Shown: positions 25,720 through 34,567 of the stretch, one piece after another
Layout: the number at the start of each line of letters is the position of its first letter
Numbering within the stretch: position 1 is the stretch's first letter
NCBI RefSeq assembly: GCF_015356755.1
Contig: NZ_JADFCO010000061.1
Location: 62,001 to 126,000 of the forward strand
Source of the DNA: Nonlabens antarcticus
GTDB lineage: Bacteria; Bacteroidota; Bacteroidia; Flavobacteriales; Flavobacteriaceae
Direction: 5' to 3'
Length of the DNA stretch: 64,000 nucleotides
Position numbers and translations under genes: made by a program
The notes under the pieces: generated by a model
What the model was told of the DNA's origin: nothing
The model's input: only the letters and a program-made list of their open reading frames with translations
Database searches by the model: none

Positions 25720-27093
25720 ATGGCACAAAAACCATCTATTCCTAAAGGCACCAGAGATTTCAGTCCTAATGAAATGGAACGTCGGCAATATATCATCGAT
25801 ATTCTCAAACATAGATTTCAACTTTATGGATTTATGCCTATTGAAACTCCCAGTTTTGAGAATTCAGAAACACTTTTAGGGAAATATGGAGAGGAAGGAG
25901 ATCGATTGATCTTTAAGATTTTGAACAATGGTGCATTTCTAGACAAGGTAGACGACGAATTATTATCCTCTAAAAATGAAAGTGTCATCACCTCAAAAAT
26001 CAGCGACCGTGCTTTACGTTATGATTTGACGGTGCCGTTTGCACGTTATGTGGTTCAACATCAAAATGAAATTGCTTTTCCGTTCAAGCGTTATCAAATT
26101 CAAAATGTGTGGCGAGCAGACCGTCCACAAAAAGGAAGATTCCGTGAGTTTACGCAATGTGACGCAGACGTTGTGGGTAGCGATTCCCTCCTGCAGGAAG
26201 TAGAGTTCATCAAACTTTTTGATGATGTTTTTACCGATTTAAAACTGAATGGCTGTACCATAAAAATCAATAATCGTAAAATTCTTGCTGGTATTGCAGA
26301 AATGATGGGAGCAGAGGATAAGCTCATAGATTTTACAGTAGCGCTGGATAAACTAGATAAAATAGGAGCAGAGCAGGTTAAAACAGAAATGCTTGATAAA
26401 GGAATCGATCCACAAGCGATTGAAAAATTACAACCTGTATTTGAGCTTTCAGGATCTTTCGAGGAAAAAATAACCCAGATGAAATCTTTACTTTCAGAAA
26501 GTACTATTGGACTGGAAGGTATTGCAGAGTTGGAATTTATAAAAAATAAACTGACCACTCTCAAGATGAAAACGGCTCATCTGGATCTAGATATAACTCT
26601 TGCTCGCGGTCTTAATTATTACACAGGTTGCATATTTGAAGTTTCTGCTCCACAGGGTGTAAACATAGGAAGTATCAGTGGTGGTGGACGTTATGATGAT
26701 CTTACTGGTATTTTCGGAATGAAGGATATGAGCGGTGTGGGAATCAGTTTTGGATTAGATCGCATCTATTTAGTGTTGGAAGAGCTCCATCTTTTTCCAG
26801 AAACAGTGAAAGCTGGCGTGCAGGCTTTATTCATAAATTTTGGTGAAGCAGAGGCTAATTATTGTATGGAATGGATGTTTCGCTTTCGCGAAAGCGGAAT
26901 CAAAACAGAATTATTCCCGGATGCTGGAAAGATGAAAAAACAGATGACCTATGCGGATAAGAATGAGATCCCATTTGTGATTCTTGCCGGTGAGGATGAA
27001 ATAAAAGCTGGAAAACTCACACTCAAGCATATGAAAACAGGTGAGCAGGAAACCTTGTCTCCTGAAGATCTCTTGAAAAGATTTGCTGAATAA
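25720..27093 (+). CDS. hisS: Histidyl-tRNA synthetase
   Basis: A 457-residue class II aminoacyl-tRNA synthetase. Motif 1 is in PSIPKGTRDFSPNEM and onward. RYDLTVPFARYV lies near 107, motif 2 is FKRYQIQNVWRADRPQKGRF near 122-142, LARGLNYYTGCIFEVSAP near 295 is the His-A motif, GGGRYDDLTG is His-B, and a C-terminal anticodon-binding domain follows. One palindrome copy encodes R388-F-R-E-S392 in MFRFRESGIKTELF; the family commonly has LREAGI-type sequence here, so no insertion is evident. Confidence 0.96.
   Translation: MAQKPSIPKGTRDFSPNEMERRQYIIDILKHRFQLYGFMPIETPSFENSETLLGKYGEEGDRLIFKILNNGAFLDKVDDELLSSKNESVITSKISDRALRYDLTVPFARYVVQHQNEIAFPFKRYQIQNVWRADRPQKGRFREFTQCDADVVGSDSLLQEVEFIKLFDDVFTDLKLNGCTIKINNRKILAGIAEMMGAEDKLIDFTVALDKLDKIGAEQVKTEMLDKGIDPQAIEKLQPVFELSGSFEEKITQMKSLLSESTIGLEGIAELEFIKNKLTTLKMKTAHLDLDITLARGLNYYTGCIFEVSAPQGVNIGSISGGGRYDDLTGIFGMKDMSGVGISFGLDRIYLVLEELHLFPETVKAGVQALFINFGEAEANYCMEWMFRFRESGIKTELFPDAGKMKKQMTYADKNEIPFVILAGEDEIKAGKLTLKHMKTGEQETLSPEDLLKRFAE
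26881..26896. repeat. Palindrome copy 9, inside hisS
   Basis: 16-bp palindrome (core 26882-26895) read as RFRES at residues 388-392 in the anticodon-binding domain. Confidence 0.95.
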
Positions 27094-27224
27094 AGTTTAG
27101 GCTTCCTATTATAAATGTGATGGAGCCCTTTTAGGCACTGTATTTATCGATAAAGTAACGATCCGACAGTTGAGTTTCCGTTTTATTAAAGCCGCTTTTA
27201 TAAAAGAGGAACTATCAAAGCATA

Positions 27225-27254
27225 AAAAAACCTTCCAAAATTGGAAGGTTTTTT
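27225..27254. terminator. Bidirectional terminator
   Basis: A long inverted repeat centred near 27239, AAACCTTCCAA with TTGGAAGGTTT, with A and T runs on both sides. It can serve both hisS (rightward) and the tRNA-Met transcript (leftward). The 130 bp between hisS and this hairpin show no other feature. Confidence 0.8.
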
Positions 27255-27256
27255 AG

Positions 27257-27330
<74 letters not shown>

Positions 27331-27480
27331 ATTTCAACTTAAACAGCTGGTTGTTTAAGCGGCTGCAAATATAGTTTTAAAATCCATTTATAACCAAATA
27401 CTAATCAGCTAAAATTTTCATTCGATTAAATTTAAACGCTTCAAAGGTTTGCATTATATTGCCGTCAAAGATTTAAGTTA

Positions 27481-27870
27481 ATGCAAGATCCTATTAAGTT
27501 TGAGTTAGAGTTTGTTGTGCAAGTGTCACCTGCTTTATTATATCAATATATCGCAACACCTTCTGGTATGTCAGAATGGTTTGCTGATAATGTAAACAGT
27601 CGTGGTGAATATTTCAGATTTATCTGGGATGGCCAGGAAGAAAAAGCCAAAATCATTAAACGTGTAAGCGAGGAGCGTGCAAGATTCCAATGGGATTATG
27701 ATGAGGATACTAAAAAATATTTCGAACTGCGTATTGAAGTTGATGAAATCACAAAGGACGTTTCTTTGATGGTGACAGACTTTGGTGATGATGAGGAAGA
27801 AGTAGAAGAACAAAAGATGTTCTGGGACAACCAGATAAGTGAGCTAAAAAAGGTGCTGGGTTCTAGATAG
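27481..27870 (+). CDS. START-like/AHSA1-like domain protein
   Basis: A 129-residue soluble protein with an SRPBCC/AHSA1-type ligand-binding fold. The pattern LEFVVQVSPALLYQYIATPS, GMSEWFADNV, YFRFIWDGQEEKAKI and the C-terminal FWDNQISELKKVLG match the START-like proteins common in Bacteroidota. It ends in a very acidic loop (DDEEEVEEQ) before the last helix. No partner or ligand is known. A terminator follows before the class IV aminotransferase gene. Confidence 0.85.
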   Translation: MQDPIKFELEFVVQVSPALLYQYIATPSGMSEWFADNVNSRGEYFRFIWDGQEEKAKIIKRVSEERARFQWDYDEDTKKYFELRIEVDEITKDVSLMVTDFGDDEEEVEEQKMFWDNQISELKKVLGSR

Positions 27871-27894
27871 ACCATTATATAAGAATTAAATTTG

Positions 27895-27920
27895 TGCCCT
27901 GAATTTCAGGGCATTTTTTT
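27895..27920 (+). terminator. Terminator after the START-like gene
   Basis: An 8-bp stem TGCCCTGA (27895-27902) with TCAGGGCA (27906-27913) and seven T. It ends exactly where the next start codon begins. Confidence 0.88.
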
Positions 27921-28757
27921 ATGGTAATTTTGAACGACGTATTGATAGAGAGTGAGGAAGCTACAATAGCTTTCAATAATCGTGGTACCTATTATGGGGA
28001 TGGCGTTTTTGAAACTATGCGGTGTCTGGACGGACAAGCTATTTTCTATGAATCGCATTATTTTAGGCTTATGTCTAGTATGCGCATCTTGCGCATGGAA
28101 ATCCCGCAATCCTTTACTCCAGAATTTTTTGAAGAACAGATTCTAAAACTTCAAAAAGCAACAAAGGACAGCTCACCTCACAGTAGGTTAAGAATCACAG
28201 TATGGCGCAATACAGGTGGATTATATACCCCAATGGATAGCACTATTTCTTATAGTATAGAAATGACATCGCTACATAAGGTTTTTGAAACAGAGGGTAA
28301 AAATGAGGTGGAATTATTTAAAGATCACTTACTTCCATTGGGAATGTTGGGCAATCTGAAGACCACCACAAAAACCGTAAACATTCTGGCGGGTATTTAC
28401 AAAACTGAAAATGACTACGACGATATGTTGTTGCTCAACCAGAACAAAATGGTGGTAGAAAGCATTTCTGGAAATTTATTCTTGCGTACTGGGGGAACTA
28501 TCAAGACACCACCACTCAAAGATGGATGTTTAAATGGAATCATGCGGGAACAAGTCATGACCCAACTCAAACGTATGCTTAATTATGAGGTAATAGAAGA
28601 GAGCATCACACCTTTTGAGTTACAAAGAGCGGACGAACTTTTTTCCACCAATGTTATTCAAGGAATAAAAAATATAACAAAGTATCGCAAAAAGGAATTT
28701 GAGCAAACAACTGGTGAAGAATTGAGAACCTTTTTTAATAAAAAGTTGTTCTCCTAA
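27921..28757 (+). CDS. Class IV aminotransferase, PabC-like
   Basis: A 278-residue PLP enzyme of fold type IV. The N-terminal NNRGTYYGDGVFETMRC, the RLRITVWRNTGGLY segment, the PLP-Lys in LKTTTKTVNILAG (about 154-160) and VVESISGNLFLRTGG near 185 followed by LNGIMREQVM are typical. The family includes aminodeoxychorismate lyase, branched-chain and D-amino-acid aminotransferases. The length and motifs favour a PabC-like lyase for folate synthesis, but this is not certain. The stop shares CTAA with converging yqgE. Confidence 0.8.
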   Translation: MVILNDVLIESEEATIAFNNRGTYYGDGVFETMRCLDGQAIFYESHYFRLMSSMRILRMEIPQSFTPEFFEEQILKLQKATKDSSPHSRLRITVWRNTGGLYTPMDSTISYSIEMTSLHKVFETEGKNEVELFKDHLLPLGMLGNLKTTTKTVNILAGIYKTENDYDDMLLLNQNKMVVESISGNLFLRTGGTIKTPPLKDGCLNGIMREQVMTQLKRMLNYEVIEESITPFELQRADELFSTNVIQGIKNITKYRKKEFEQTTGEELRTFFNKKLFS

Positions 28758-29314
28758 TTATAGCTGGGATTCTCAGGAGCATTTGACCATATTTCATAGC
28801 CGTTCCCTAAATCACGCATTTTATTCTTCCAAATGTCCTGCATGTGGTCAGAAAGAATTTTATCGCTATCTTCATTATCAATTACTACCCAGGATCTAGA
28901 CTGTAATTCTTGCTGCAATTGATCATGTTCCCATCCAGAATAGCCTAGAAAGAACCTGATATCTTCTGTTTTGATCTTATCTTCATTAATCAATCTGCTT
29001 ACCGTGGTAAAATCACCACCCCAGTAGATTCCATCTTGTATTAAATGAGAGTTAGGTATAAGATCTGGTATGCGATGCAAAAAATATAAATTATCCTGGC
29101 TAACAGGACCTCCATCATAAACTTCAAACTTTTGGTTAATCTCTGGAATAAGTTCGCTTAAGCTGTAATCTAGTGGTTTATTCATTATAAAACCGACGAT
29201 TCCATCTTCATTAAAATCTGTCAACAACACAACAGATCTTGAAAAAGATACATCGCCTATAATTCTAGGTTCAGAAACTAATAATTTGCCGCGTTCAGGA
29301 GCAAGTGTGTTCAT
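28754..29314 (-). CDS. YqgE/AlgH family protein
   Basis: A 186-residue protein of the UPF0301 (YqgE/AlgH) family. Hallmarks are GKLLVSEPRIIGDVSFSRSV, NEDGIVGFIMNKPL, YDGGPVSQDNLYFLH, GIYWGGDFTTV and FFLGYSGWEHDQLQQEL. The biochemical function is not established; AlgH in Pseudomonas was linked to alginate regulation. It lies downstream of the HU gene in the same direction but is separated by the HU terminator, so it may use its own promoter. Confidence 0.92.
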   Translation of the reverse strand: MNTLAPERGKLLVSEPRIIGDVSFSRSVVLLTDFNEDGIVGFIMNKPLDYSLSELIPEINQKFEVYDGGPVSQDNLYFLHRIPDLIPNSHLIQDGIYWGGDFTTVSRLINEDKIKTEDIRFFLGYSGWEHDQLQQELQSRSWVVIDNEDSDKILSDHMQDIWKNKMRDLGNGYEIWSNAPENPSYN

Positions 29315-29403
29315 ATGTAAATTTCAGTCCTTAAACTTAATAAAATCAAATTAGCAATTAACATAAATTTATGGATTTCTCTCTTTAAATTAAAATGAAT
29401 AAT

Positions 29404-29434
29404 AAAAAAACCCGTTTCGGAAAGAAACGGGTTT
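29404..29434 (-). terminator. Terminator of the HU gene
   Basis: An 11-bp stem AAACCCGTTTC (29408-29418) with GAAACGGGTTT (29424-29434). Read leftward it ends in a T run (A run at 29404-29410). It lies 20 bp past the HU stop. Confidence 0.9.
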
Positions 29435-29454
29435 GATTTTAACGGGAGGTGTAA

Positions 29455-29727
29455 TTAATTTACAGCTTTCTGTAAATCGCTTCCTGCTTTGAATTTCACT
29501 ACTTTTTTAGCAGCAATTTTGATGGTTTTACCAGTCTGAGGATTTCTTCCTTCACGAGCAGCTCTTTTAGAAACTGAGAAAGATCCGAAACCTACTAGAG
29601 ATACACGGTCACCTTTTTTAAGAGACTTTTCTACGTTACCTAAGAAAGACTCTAATGCTTTTTTTGCAGCTGCTTTTGAAATACCAGAAGCTTCTGCCAT
29701 TCCTTCGATTAAATCTGTTTTGTTCAT
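29455..29727 (-). CDS. HU-family DNA-binding protein
   Basis: A 90-residue histone-like protein that bends DNA as a dimer. MNKTDLIEGMAEASGISKAA, then VEKSLKKGDRVSLVGFGSFS and the beta-arm RAAREGRNPQTGKTIKIAAK are textbook HU/IHF features. The frame is open to 29799, but a perfect promoter lies over that region (29770-29799), so the ATG at 29727 is the real start. A monocistronic unit with its own promoter and terminator. Confidence 0.96.
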   Translation of the reverse strand: MNKTDLIEGMAEASGISKAAAKKALESFLGNVEKSLKKGDRVSLVGFGSFSVSKRAAREGRNPQTGKTIKIAAKKVVKFKAGSDLQKAVN

Positions 29728-29769
29728 AATAGAATTTAAATTAATGTTGGTTAAACTAAAACGTGGAAA

Positions 29770-29799
29770 CAAATTTATACGGATTCTGCTAGCACGCAA
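29770..29799 (-). promoter_or_regulatory. HU gene promoter
   Basis: On the minus strand, TTG (29797-29799), a 19-bp spacer and TAAATTTG (29770-29777) match the Bacteroidota consensus, leaving a leader of about 35 nt. Confidence 0.85.
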
Positions 29800-29881
29800 G
29801 GATTAGAGCGAGAAATGAGAAAAATTGTTTATAACCTTGAACAATTGTTAATAAATATCTGTTAATTACGTCACTTTATCG

Positions 29882-30835
29882 CTAGGCCACGCCAAATCTA
29901 GCGTCCGGAGAGAATTGAAACCCATTTAACAAATCTGATGCCTTCATTCTTTTTTTATTGGGCAATTGCAACTCTATAATTTCTATAAAATCTGTTTTAC
30001 AGGCGACCTTAATTTTGCCATTTTCTACCACAATACTTCCAGGTTTCATTTTATGCGCTCTTCTTAAAATTTCGGTTTGGTATATCTTTACCGTTTGTGA
30101 TTTGTCATCCTCAAGGATTGCTTTTGCAACAGGAAACGGAAATAATCCCCTTACCATCGCATCCACATTTCCTGCTGTTTGATTAAAATCGATGGTAGTA
30201 TTTTCTATGGTTAGTTTAGGAGCGTCTTTTAAACCTTGTGTCTCTTTTTGTATGGTTGTTTGTACATCGCCGTTGGAAATGTCATTTACGGTCTTTAAAC
30301 ATAGGTTTGAGCCCAGCTCCATCAGCTTACCGTAAAGGCTTCCCACAGTTTCCTGTTCTTCTATATTGCTTTTTACTTGATCGATGATAGCACCGGTATC
30401 AATTTTCTCATCTATAAAGAAGGTGGTAACTCCGGTTTTTTCTTCTCTATTGATAATTGCCCAGTTTATTGGGGCAGCACCTCGATATTGTGGTAATAGA
30501 CTGGCATGGAGATTAAACGTCCCCATGGAAGATAGTGACCAGACCTCTTTAGGCAACATGCGGAAGGCAACCACCACTTGAACGTCCGGCTTTAAAGCAG
30601 CAAGTTCTTGATGAAACTCTGCTGATTTGAGGTTAGTAGGTTGTAAAATATTGAGATCGTGAGTTTGTGCAAACGTTTTTACATGACTCTGTTGCAGGTT
30701 GCGACCACGACCTGCTGGTTTATCAGGTGCTGTGACCACCCCTATGATGTTGTGAACTGATTCGTTTAATTTTTTCAACACTCCCGTAGCAAATTCTGGA
30801 GTTCCGTAGAATACAATGTTTAAAGGCTTACTCAT
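29882..30835 (-). CDS. fmt: Methionyl-tRNA formyltransferase
   Basis: A 317-residue enzyme that formylates initiator Met-tRNA with 10-formyl-THF. MSKPLNIVFYGTPEFATGVL at the start, FNLHASLLPQYRGAAPINWA (catalytic Asn/His region near 108-127) and TFFIDEKIDTGAII are family hallmarks; a C-terminal tRNA-binding domain follows (MVRGLFPFPVAKAIL). It overlaps recQ by 8 bp and is the last gene of the leftward unit ATPase-recQ-fmt. Confidence 0.96.
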   Translation of the reverse strand: MSKPLNIVFYGTPEFATGVLKKLNESVHNIIGVVTAPDKPAGRGRNLQQSHVKTFAQTHDLNILQPTNLKSAEFHQELAALKPDVQVVVAFRMLPKEVWSLSSMGTFNLHASLLPQYRGAAPINWAIINREEKTGVTTFFIDEKIDTGAIIDQVKSNIEEQETVGSLYGKLMELGSNLCLKTVNDISNGDVQTTIQKETQGLKDAPKLTIENTTIDFNQTAGNVDAMVRGLFPFPVAKAILEDDKSQTVKIYQTEILRRAHKMKPGSIVVENGKIKVACKTDFIEIIELQLPNKKRMKASDLLNGFQFSPDARFGVA

Positions 30836-32717
30836 TGATATGGTATTTATTGTCGTTTGTAATGTAAATTTTGTGACGCTCCAGTAGGTTTCTCAACACC
30901 TTTGTAAGTTGGGTTTTATCTGCGTCAAAAAAAGAGTGAATTTCTTCAAAGCCCAAAGGATTTCTTAGCTGTTGCAAAAGTAAGATTTCATCCAGATTTA
31001 TAACCTTGGGTTGTTTGGGATTGCAAATAGAACACTTCCCGCAGGGTGCTTGTTTAGGCTCGTCAAAATAATCAAGAATAAAATTTTGAATACACTCGTC
31101 TTTATTTTGAACCAGCTGCATCATCGCGTTAAGTTTTGATTCTTTCAATTTATTCTGGCTTTCCAGTGCCTTAGAAAACTTGTTAATGGTGCGATCATCT
31201 TCTCGAGGAACCAGAAAAGTAATTTGAGTATCTGCCGTACTCAGTTGGGCTTCTACTAGTTTTAGCTTCACCATTTTCTCAATGATTTCAATCACTTTTT
31301 TTTCTGTGGTATTACTCCGCAGGGCAATTAGGCCTAAATTAATGGATAGATCTTGATTCTGACTGCTTCCGTAAGTGCGCATTAAAGCCTGCAGGATGGA
31401 ACTTGCCACTAAGTCATTCTTTGTGAAGTTGAGGATTGTTTTTCCGCTTTCGCGAAAGCGTAAACTTGTTCTTCCTTTAATATCCTGCAACATAGAAATT
31501 ACACCAAACCGATCTAGTGCCATCAAGGCATTGTAGCTAGTAATTCCATTAAAGCCATAGGCGCGGCAGAAATCTGAAAATGAAATAAAATGGGAAGTTT
31601 CAGACCCCTCACCTTTGGGAATTTGAAGGTAACTATTCAATTTGCGATAAACGGTTTTTAACAAGGTTACGGTAGGAAGGCCTTTAATAAACTGGTTGTG
31701 GGCGTGATTGAGATCATTAATGTTATAGATAAACTGTGCAACACTCGAGTTGCCATCTCGACCAGCGCGACCCGTTTCCTGGAAGTAACTCTCAATACTA
31801 TCAGGCAGTTGTAAATGCACAATACTGCGCACGTCTGGCTTATCAATTCCCATCCCGAAAGCGTTTGTAGCAACCATAACTGTGGTTTGATTGCTCATCC
31901 ATTGTTTCATGGCATGATCTCGCAACTTGTGGTTAAGTCCACCGTGATAAAATGCCGCTTTTATGTTATTGTGTTCTAATAAATGGGCAAACTCTATACT
32001 ATTCTTACGACTGCGCACGTATGCTATTGAACTTTCTGGTTTGCTTTTGTAGAACTGAATTATGGCCTTTCTTTTATCAGGTGTATCTAGAATTCTATAG
32101 GCAATATTATCTCTTTTGAAGCTATTTTTAAAAACGTTGGCTTCTTTAATCCCTAGATTTTGTAAAATATCACTCTGTACTTTTTGGGTGGCAGTAGCTG
32201 TCAAGGCTATAATTGGGGCATCTGGCACCAGCTTTTTCAATAATGCAATGTCACGATATGCAGGTCTAAAATCATGACCCCATTCACTAATGCAATGCGC
32301 TTCATCCACTGCTATGAGGTTTATTTTCATTTTAGTAAGCCGTTCTTGTACTAAAGATTGTTGTAGGCGTTCAGGGCTTAGGTAAAGAAATTTATAATTT
32401 CCGTAGACGGCATTATCGAGCATGTCGTCTAGATCGTTGTAGCGCACTGCTCCCGTAATACCCATCGCTTTTACATTTTGCTTTTTAAGCCGTGCGACTT
32501 GATCCTTAATTAAGGCTACTAATGGTGATACAACGATGCAAATACCATCCATTTGCAATCCTGGAATTTGATAACAAAGTGATTTTCCACCACCGGTAGG
32601 AAGTAATGCTAGTGTATTTTTTTGAAGCAGAACATTGTGGATAATCTTTTCCTGAAGGGGTAGAAAATCCTCATATCCATAAACCTTGCGCAATATATTT
32701 TTAGCTTCTTCAATCAA
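30828..32717 (-). CDS. recQ: ATP-dependent DNA helicase
   Basis: A 629-residue superfamily 2 3'-5' helicase. Motif 0 and Walker A (LLPTGGGKSLCYQIP near 38-52), DEAH (AVDEAHCISEWGHDFRP near 139), ALTATAT, GMGIDKPDVR and QETGRAGRDG are all present. A zinc-binding Cys cluster follows (CIQNF...CGKCSIC near 560-590). The usual C-terminal HRDC domain is not obvious. The start is TTG, inside the last 8 bp of the upstream ATPase gene. The palindrome encodes R420-F-R-E-S424. Confidence 0.94.
   Translation of the reverse strand: MIEEAKNILRKVYGYEDFLPLQEKIIHNVLLQKNTLALLPTGGGKSLCYQIPGLQMDGICIVVSPLVALIKDQVARLKKQNVKAMGITGAVRYNDLDDMLDNAVYGNYKFLYLSPERLQQSLVQERLTKMKINLIAVDEAHCISEWGHDFRPAYRDIALLKKLVPDAPIIALTATATQKVQSDILQNLGIKEANVFKNSFKRDNIAYRILDTPDKRKAIIQFYKSKPESSIAYVRSRKNSIEFAHLLEHNNIKAAFYHGGLNHKLRDHAMKQWMSNQTTVMVATNAFGMGIDKPDVRSIVHLQLPDSIESYFQETGRAGRDGNSSVAQFIYNINDLNHAHNQFIKGLPTVTLLKTVYRKLNSYLQIPKGEGSETSHFISFSDFCRAYGFNGITSYNALMALDRFGVISMLQDIKGRTSLRFRESGKTILNFTKNDLVASSILQALMRTYGSSQNQDLSINLGLIALRSNTTEKKVIEIIEKMVKLKLVEAQLSTADTQITFLVPREDDRTINKFSKALESQNKLKESKLNAMMQLVQNKDECIQNFILDYFDEPKQAPCGKCSICNPKQPKVINLDEILLLQQLRNPLGFEEIHSFFDADKTQLTKVLRNLLERHKIYITNDNKYHINE
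31445..31460. repeat. Palindrome copy 10, inside recQ
   Basis: 16-bp palindrome (core 31446-31459) read as RFRES at residues 420-424 in the RQC/winged-helix region. Confidence 0.95.
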
Positions 32718-33246
32718 GACCTGCAGTAGCTAGTATGCTTTCCAATCTTTGTTCTACGGGTAGTTTTGATACTATATTGACCGTATATCCTAGAAACTCA
32801 TAGTAATCGGTTAAAATTTTACCTATTTCCACGGCTTGATCATAGGATTCATAGCGTTCATTATCACTTTGGTATATTTCTTTCCAAGGTGGTAAGAAGA
32901 AAACTTGATCGTATTTATGATTTAAACAAGCATCTCTATAGGACTGTGGTATGGGATCTCCTGTAAATTTATGATAGGCAGGAACATCAGGAATACCACG
33001 ATCGTAGAAGTGGATGGAATTCTCTGCTTCCTGAAATTGTTGTATCCTGCGTTGCAAAAGCTCGTTACTAAATGCCATGGGGTCATCCAGGAATAACTGC
33101 TGGATTCCCTGCTCTTGCGCTTTTTGCGTAATGTCCCTTGAGACCTCGTGATGTACTGTATAACCTAACTTTTCTATGGCGTTTATTAAAGTAGTTTTTC
33201 CAGAGCCCGGACCACCTATCAATAAAATTCTTGTTACTTGATTCAT
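32710..33246 (-). CDS. AAA family P-loop ATPase, NadR-kinase-like
   Basis: A 178-residue P-loop protein with Walker A GGPGSGKTT at about residues 11-19, HHEVSRDITQKAQEQG, HFYDRGIPDVPAYHKF (a Walker-B-like segment) and VFFLPPWKEIYQSDNERY. It matches the AAA_28 group, small kinases or ATPases related to the NadR kinase and Ttd14. The substrate is unknown. It is upstream of recQ with an 8-bp overlap, so it is probably co-translated with recQ and fmt. Confidence 0.82.
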   Translation of the reverse strand: MNQVTRILLIGGPGSGKTTLINAIEKLGYTVHHEVSRDITQKAQEQGIQQLFLDDPMAFSNELLQRRIQQFQEAENSIHFYDRGIPDVPAYHKFTGDPIPQSYRDACLNHKYDQVFFLPPWKEIYQSDNERYESYDQAVEIGKILTDYYEFLGYTVNIVSKLPVEQRLESILATAGLD

Positions 33247-33294
33247 ACTACAAATTAACTAAATCCAGCACTAGTGCAGCCGCCATACGATGAT

Positions 33295-33302
33295 TATATT
33301 TG
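33295..33302 (+). promoter_or_regulatory. -7 box for the DUF493 gene
   Basis: TATATTTG matches TAnnTTTG perfectly. Transcription from here begins after the upstream in-frame ATG at 33290, which supports the later start at 33320. Confidence 0.55.
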
Positions 33303-33319
33303 CACAAGTTATTGCAATT

Positions 33320-33607
33320 ATGAACGATCCTAAATCAGAAGAGTTTTATAAAAAGCTCAAATTACAGCTCGCAGACACCAGTTTGTGGCCAGCAAAATAC
33401 CTTTATAAATTTATTGTCCCGTCAGAACGTGATAAGATTCTCAAGATTGAAGGTTTGTTTGACAACCTAGGTGCTGTTATAAATAAAAAGGAATCCAGTA
33501 AGGGAAAATATACGAGCATATCAATAATGGTTAAAATGAGAAATCCCGAAGCCGTTGTTGAGAAATATTTAGAGGTTTCAAAGGTAGAAGGAGTTATTTC
33601 TCTTTAG
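33320..33607 (+). CDS. DUF493 family protein
   Basis: A 95-residue small soluble protein of the DUF493 (YbeD-like) ferredoxin-fold family. WPAKYLYKFIVPSERDKI near 23-40, then a helix (IEGLFDNLGAVINKK) and YTSISIMVKMRNPEAVVEKY are typical. Family function is unknown, with a regulatory ACT-like role proposed. The frame opens at 33290, but the -7 box at 33295 lies inside that extension, so MNDPKSEEFYKKL at 33320 is used. Confidence 0.88.
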   Translation: MNDPKSEEFYKKLKLQLADTSLWPAKYLYKFIVPSERDKILKIEGLFDNLGAVINKKESSKGKYTSISIMVKMRNPEAVVEKYLEVSKVEGVISL

Positions 33608-33695
33608 GTGTTTTATGCAATTATCAATTATTTTTAAGAGATTAACAGCTTTTTGTTTATTTTGCAACACTTCACAATAAGAATTACATTTCATT

Positions 33696-34385
33696 TTGAT
33701 ATCATCATTAGAGTACAACACAGAGCGTAATCAGCTTAATATTCCTGAATACGGTCGCCACATACAGAAGCTGATCGAGCACTGTAAGACCCTTGAAACT
33801 AAGGAAGAACGCAATCGCATGGCAAATGCTATCATAGGCGTCATGGGAAATCTAAATCCACACTTGAGGGATGTTGCAGATTTCCAACATAAATTATGGG
33901 ATCAGTTTTTTGTTATAGCAGAGTTTGATCTGGACGTTGATTCTCCTTATCCATTACCTAAGAAGGAAGATCTTGATGCTCACCCGCCTCGCATGCCTTA
34001 CCCACAAAAGAAACCTAGATATAGGTTCTACGGCAATAACATCCAGAGCATGATTAATGTTGCTACATCATGGGAAAAAGGAGAGAAGCGTGAAGCACTT
34101 ACCTTTATCATAGCTAATCACATGAAGAAATCCTTCTTGAATTGGAATAAGGATTCTGTGGATGATTCTGTTATTTTTAAACATTTATTTGAATTGAGTG
34201 AAGGTGAAATTAATCTAGCAGCTAAGGATGAAGACTTACTTGCATCTAAAGACTTAATTTATCGCAATACAAGTACTCGTCGAGATACTACCAATAACAA
34301 TAACCGTGGTCGCTCTAAAAAAGGAGGCCGCAGCAACGGTAGCAACAGCAATAATAACTCAAACAATAGACGCAGACGCAACTAA
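33696..34385 (+). CDS. DUF4290 family protein
   Basis: A 229-residue protein of the DUF4290 family, common in Bacteroidota. LEYNTERNQLNIPEYGRHIQ at the start, NLNPHLRDVADFQHKLWDQ near 55 and LTFIIANHMKKSFLNWNKD near 145 are characteristic. The last 40 residues are a low-complexity Asn/Arg/Gly/Ser tail (NNNNRGRSKKGG, ending NRRRRN), which suggests nucleic-acid contact by inference only. The start is TTG at 33696, required by the conserved N-terminus. It lies upstream of murA, separated by a terminator. Confidence 0.85.
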   Translation: MISSLEYNTERNQLNIPEYGRHIQKLIEHCKTLETKEERNRMANAIIGVMGNLNPHLRDVADFQHKLWDQFFVIAEFDLDVDSPYPLPKKEDLDAHPPRMPYPQKKPRYRFYGNNIQSMINVATSWEKGEKREALTFIIANHMKKSFLNWNKDSVDDSVIFKHLFELSEGEINLAAKDEDLLASKDLIYRNTSTRRDTTNNNNRGRSKKGGRSNGSNSNNNSNNRRRRN

Positions 34386-34403
34386 CAGCTGTCTGCTTGA
34401 TTT

Positions 34404-34433
34404 AAAAAAGACAGCCTAAAGGCTGTCTTTTTT
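34404..34433 (+). terminator. Terminator between the DUF4290 gene and murA
   Basis: A 13-bp stem AAAAAAGACAGCC (34404-34416) with GGCTGTCTTTTTT (34421-34433) and a TAAA loop; T tract on the plus strand and symmetric A tract on the other. Confidence 0.92.
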
Positions 34434-34567
34434 AGTTTAGTTAATTGCTTAGAGTAAAATCAGTGGCGGCGATATTTCAATGTTTACTAATTATGAATAT
34501 TAGTGTTCTATAATTCCCGTCATAATAGTATAGATTCTTATTTTTAAAAACCAAACCTAAATTACAC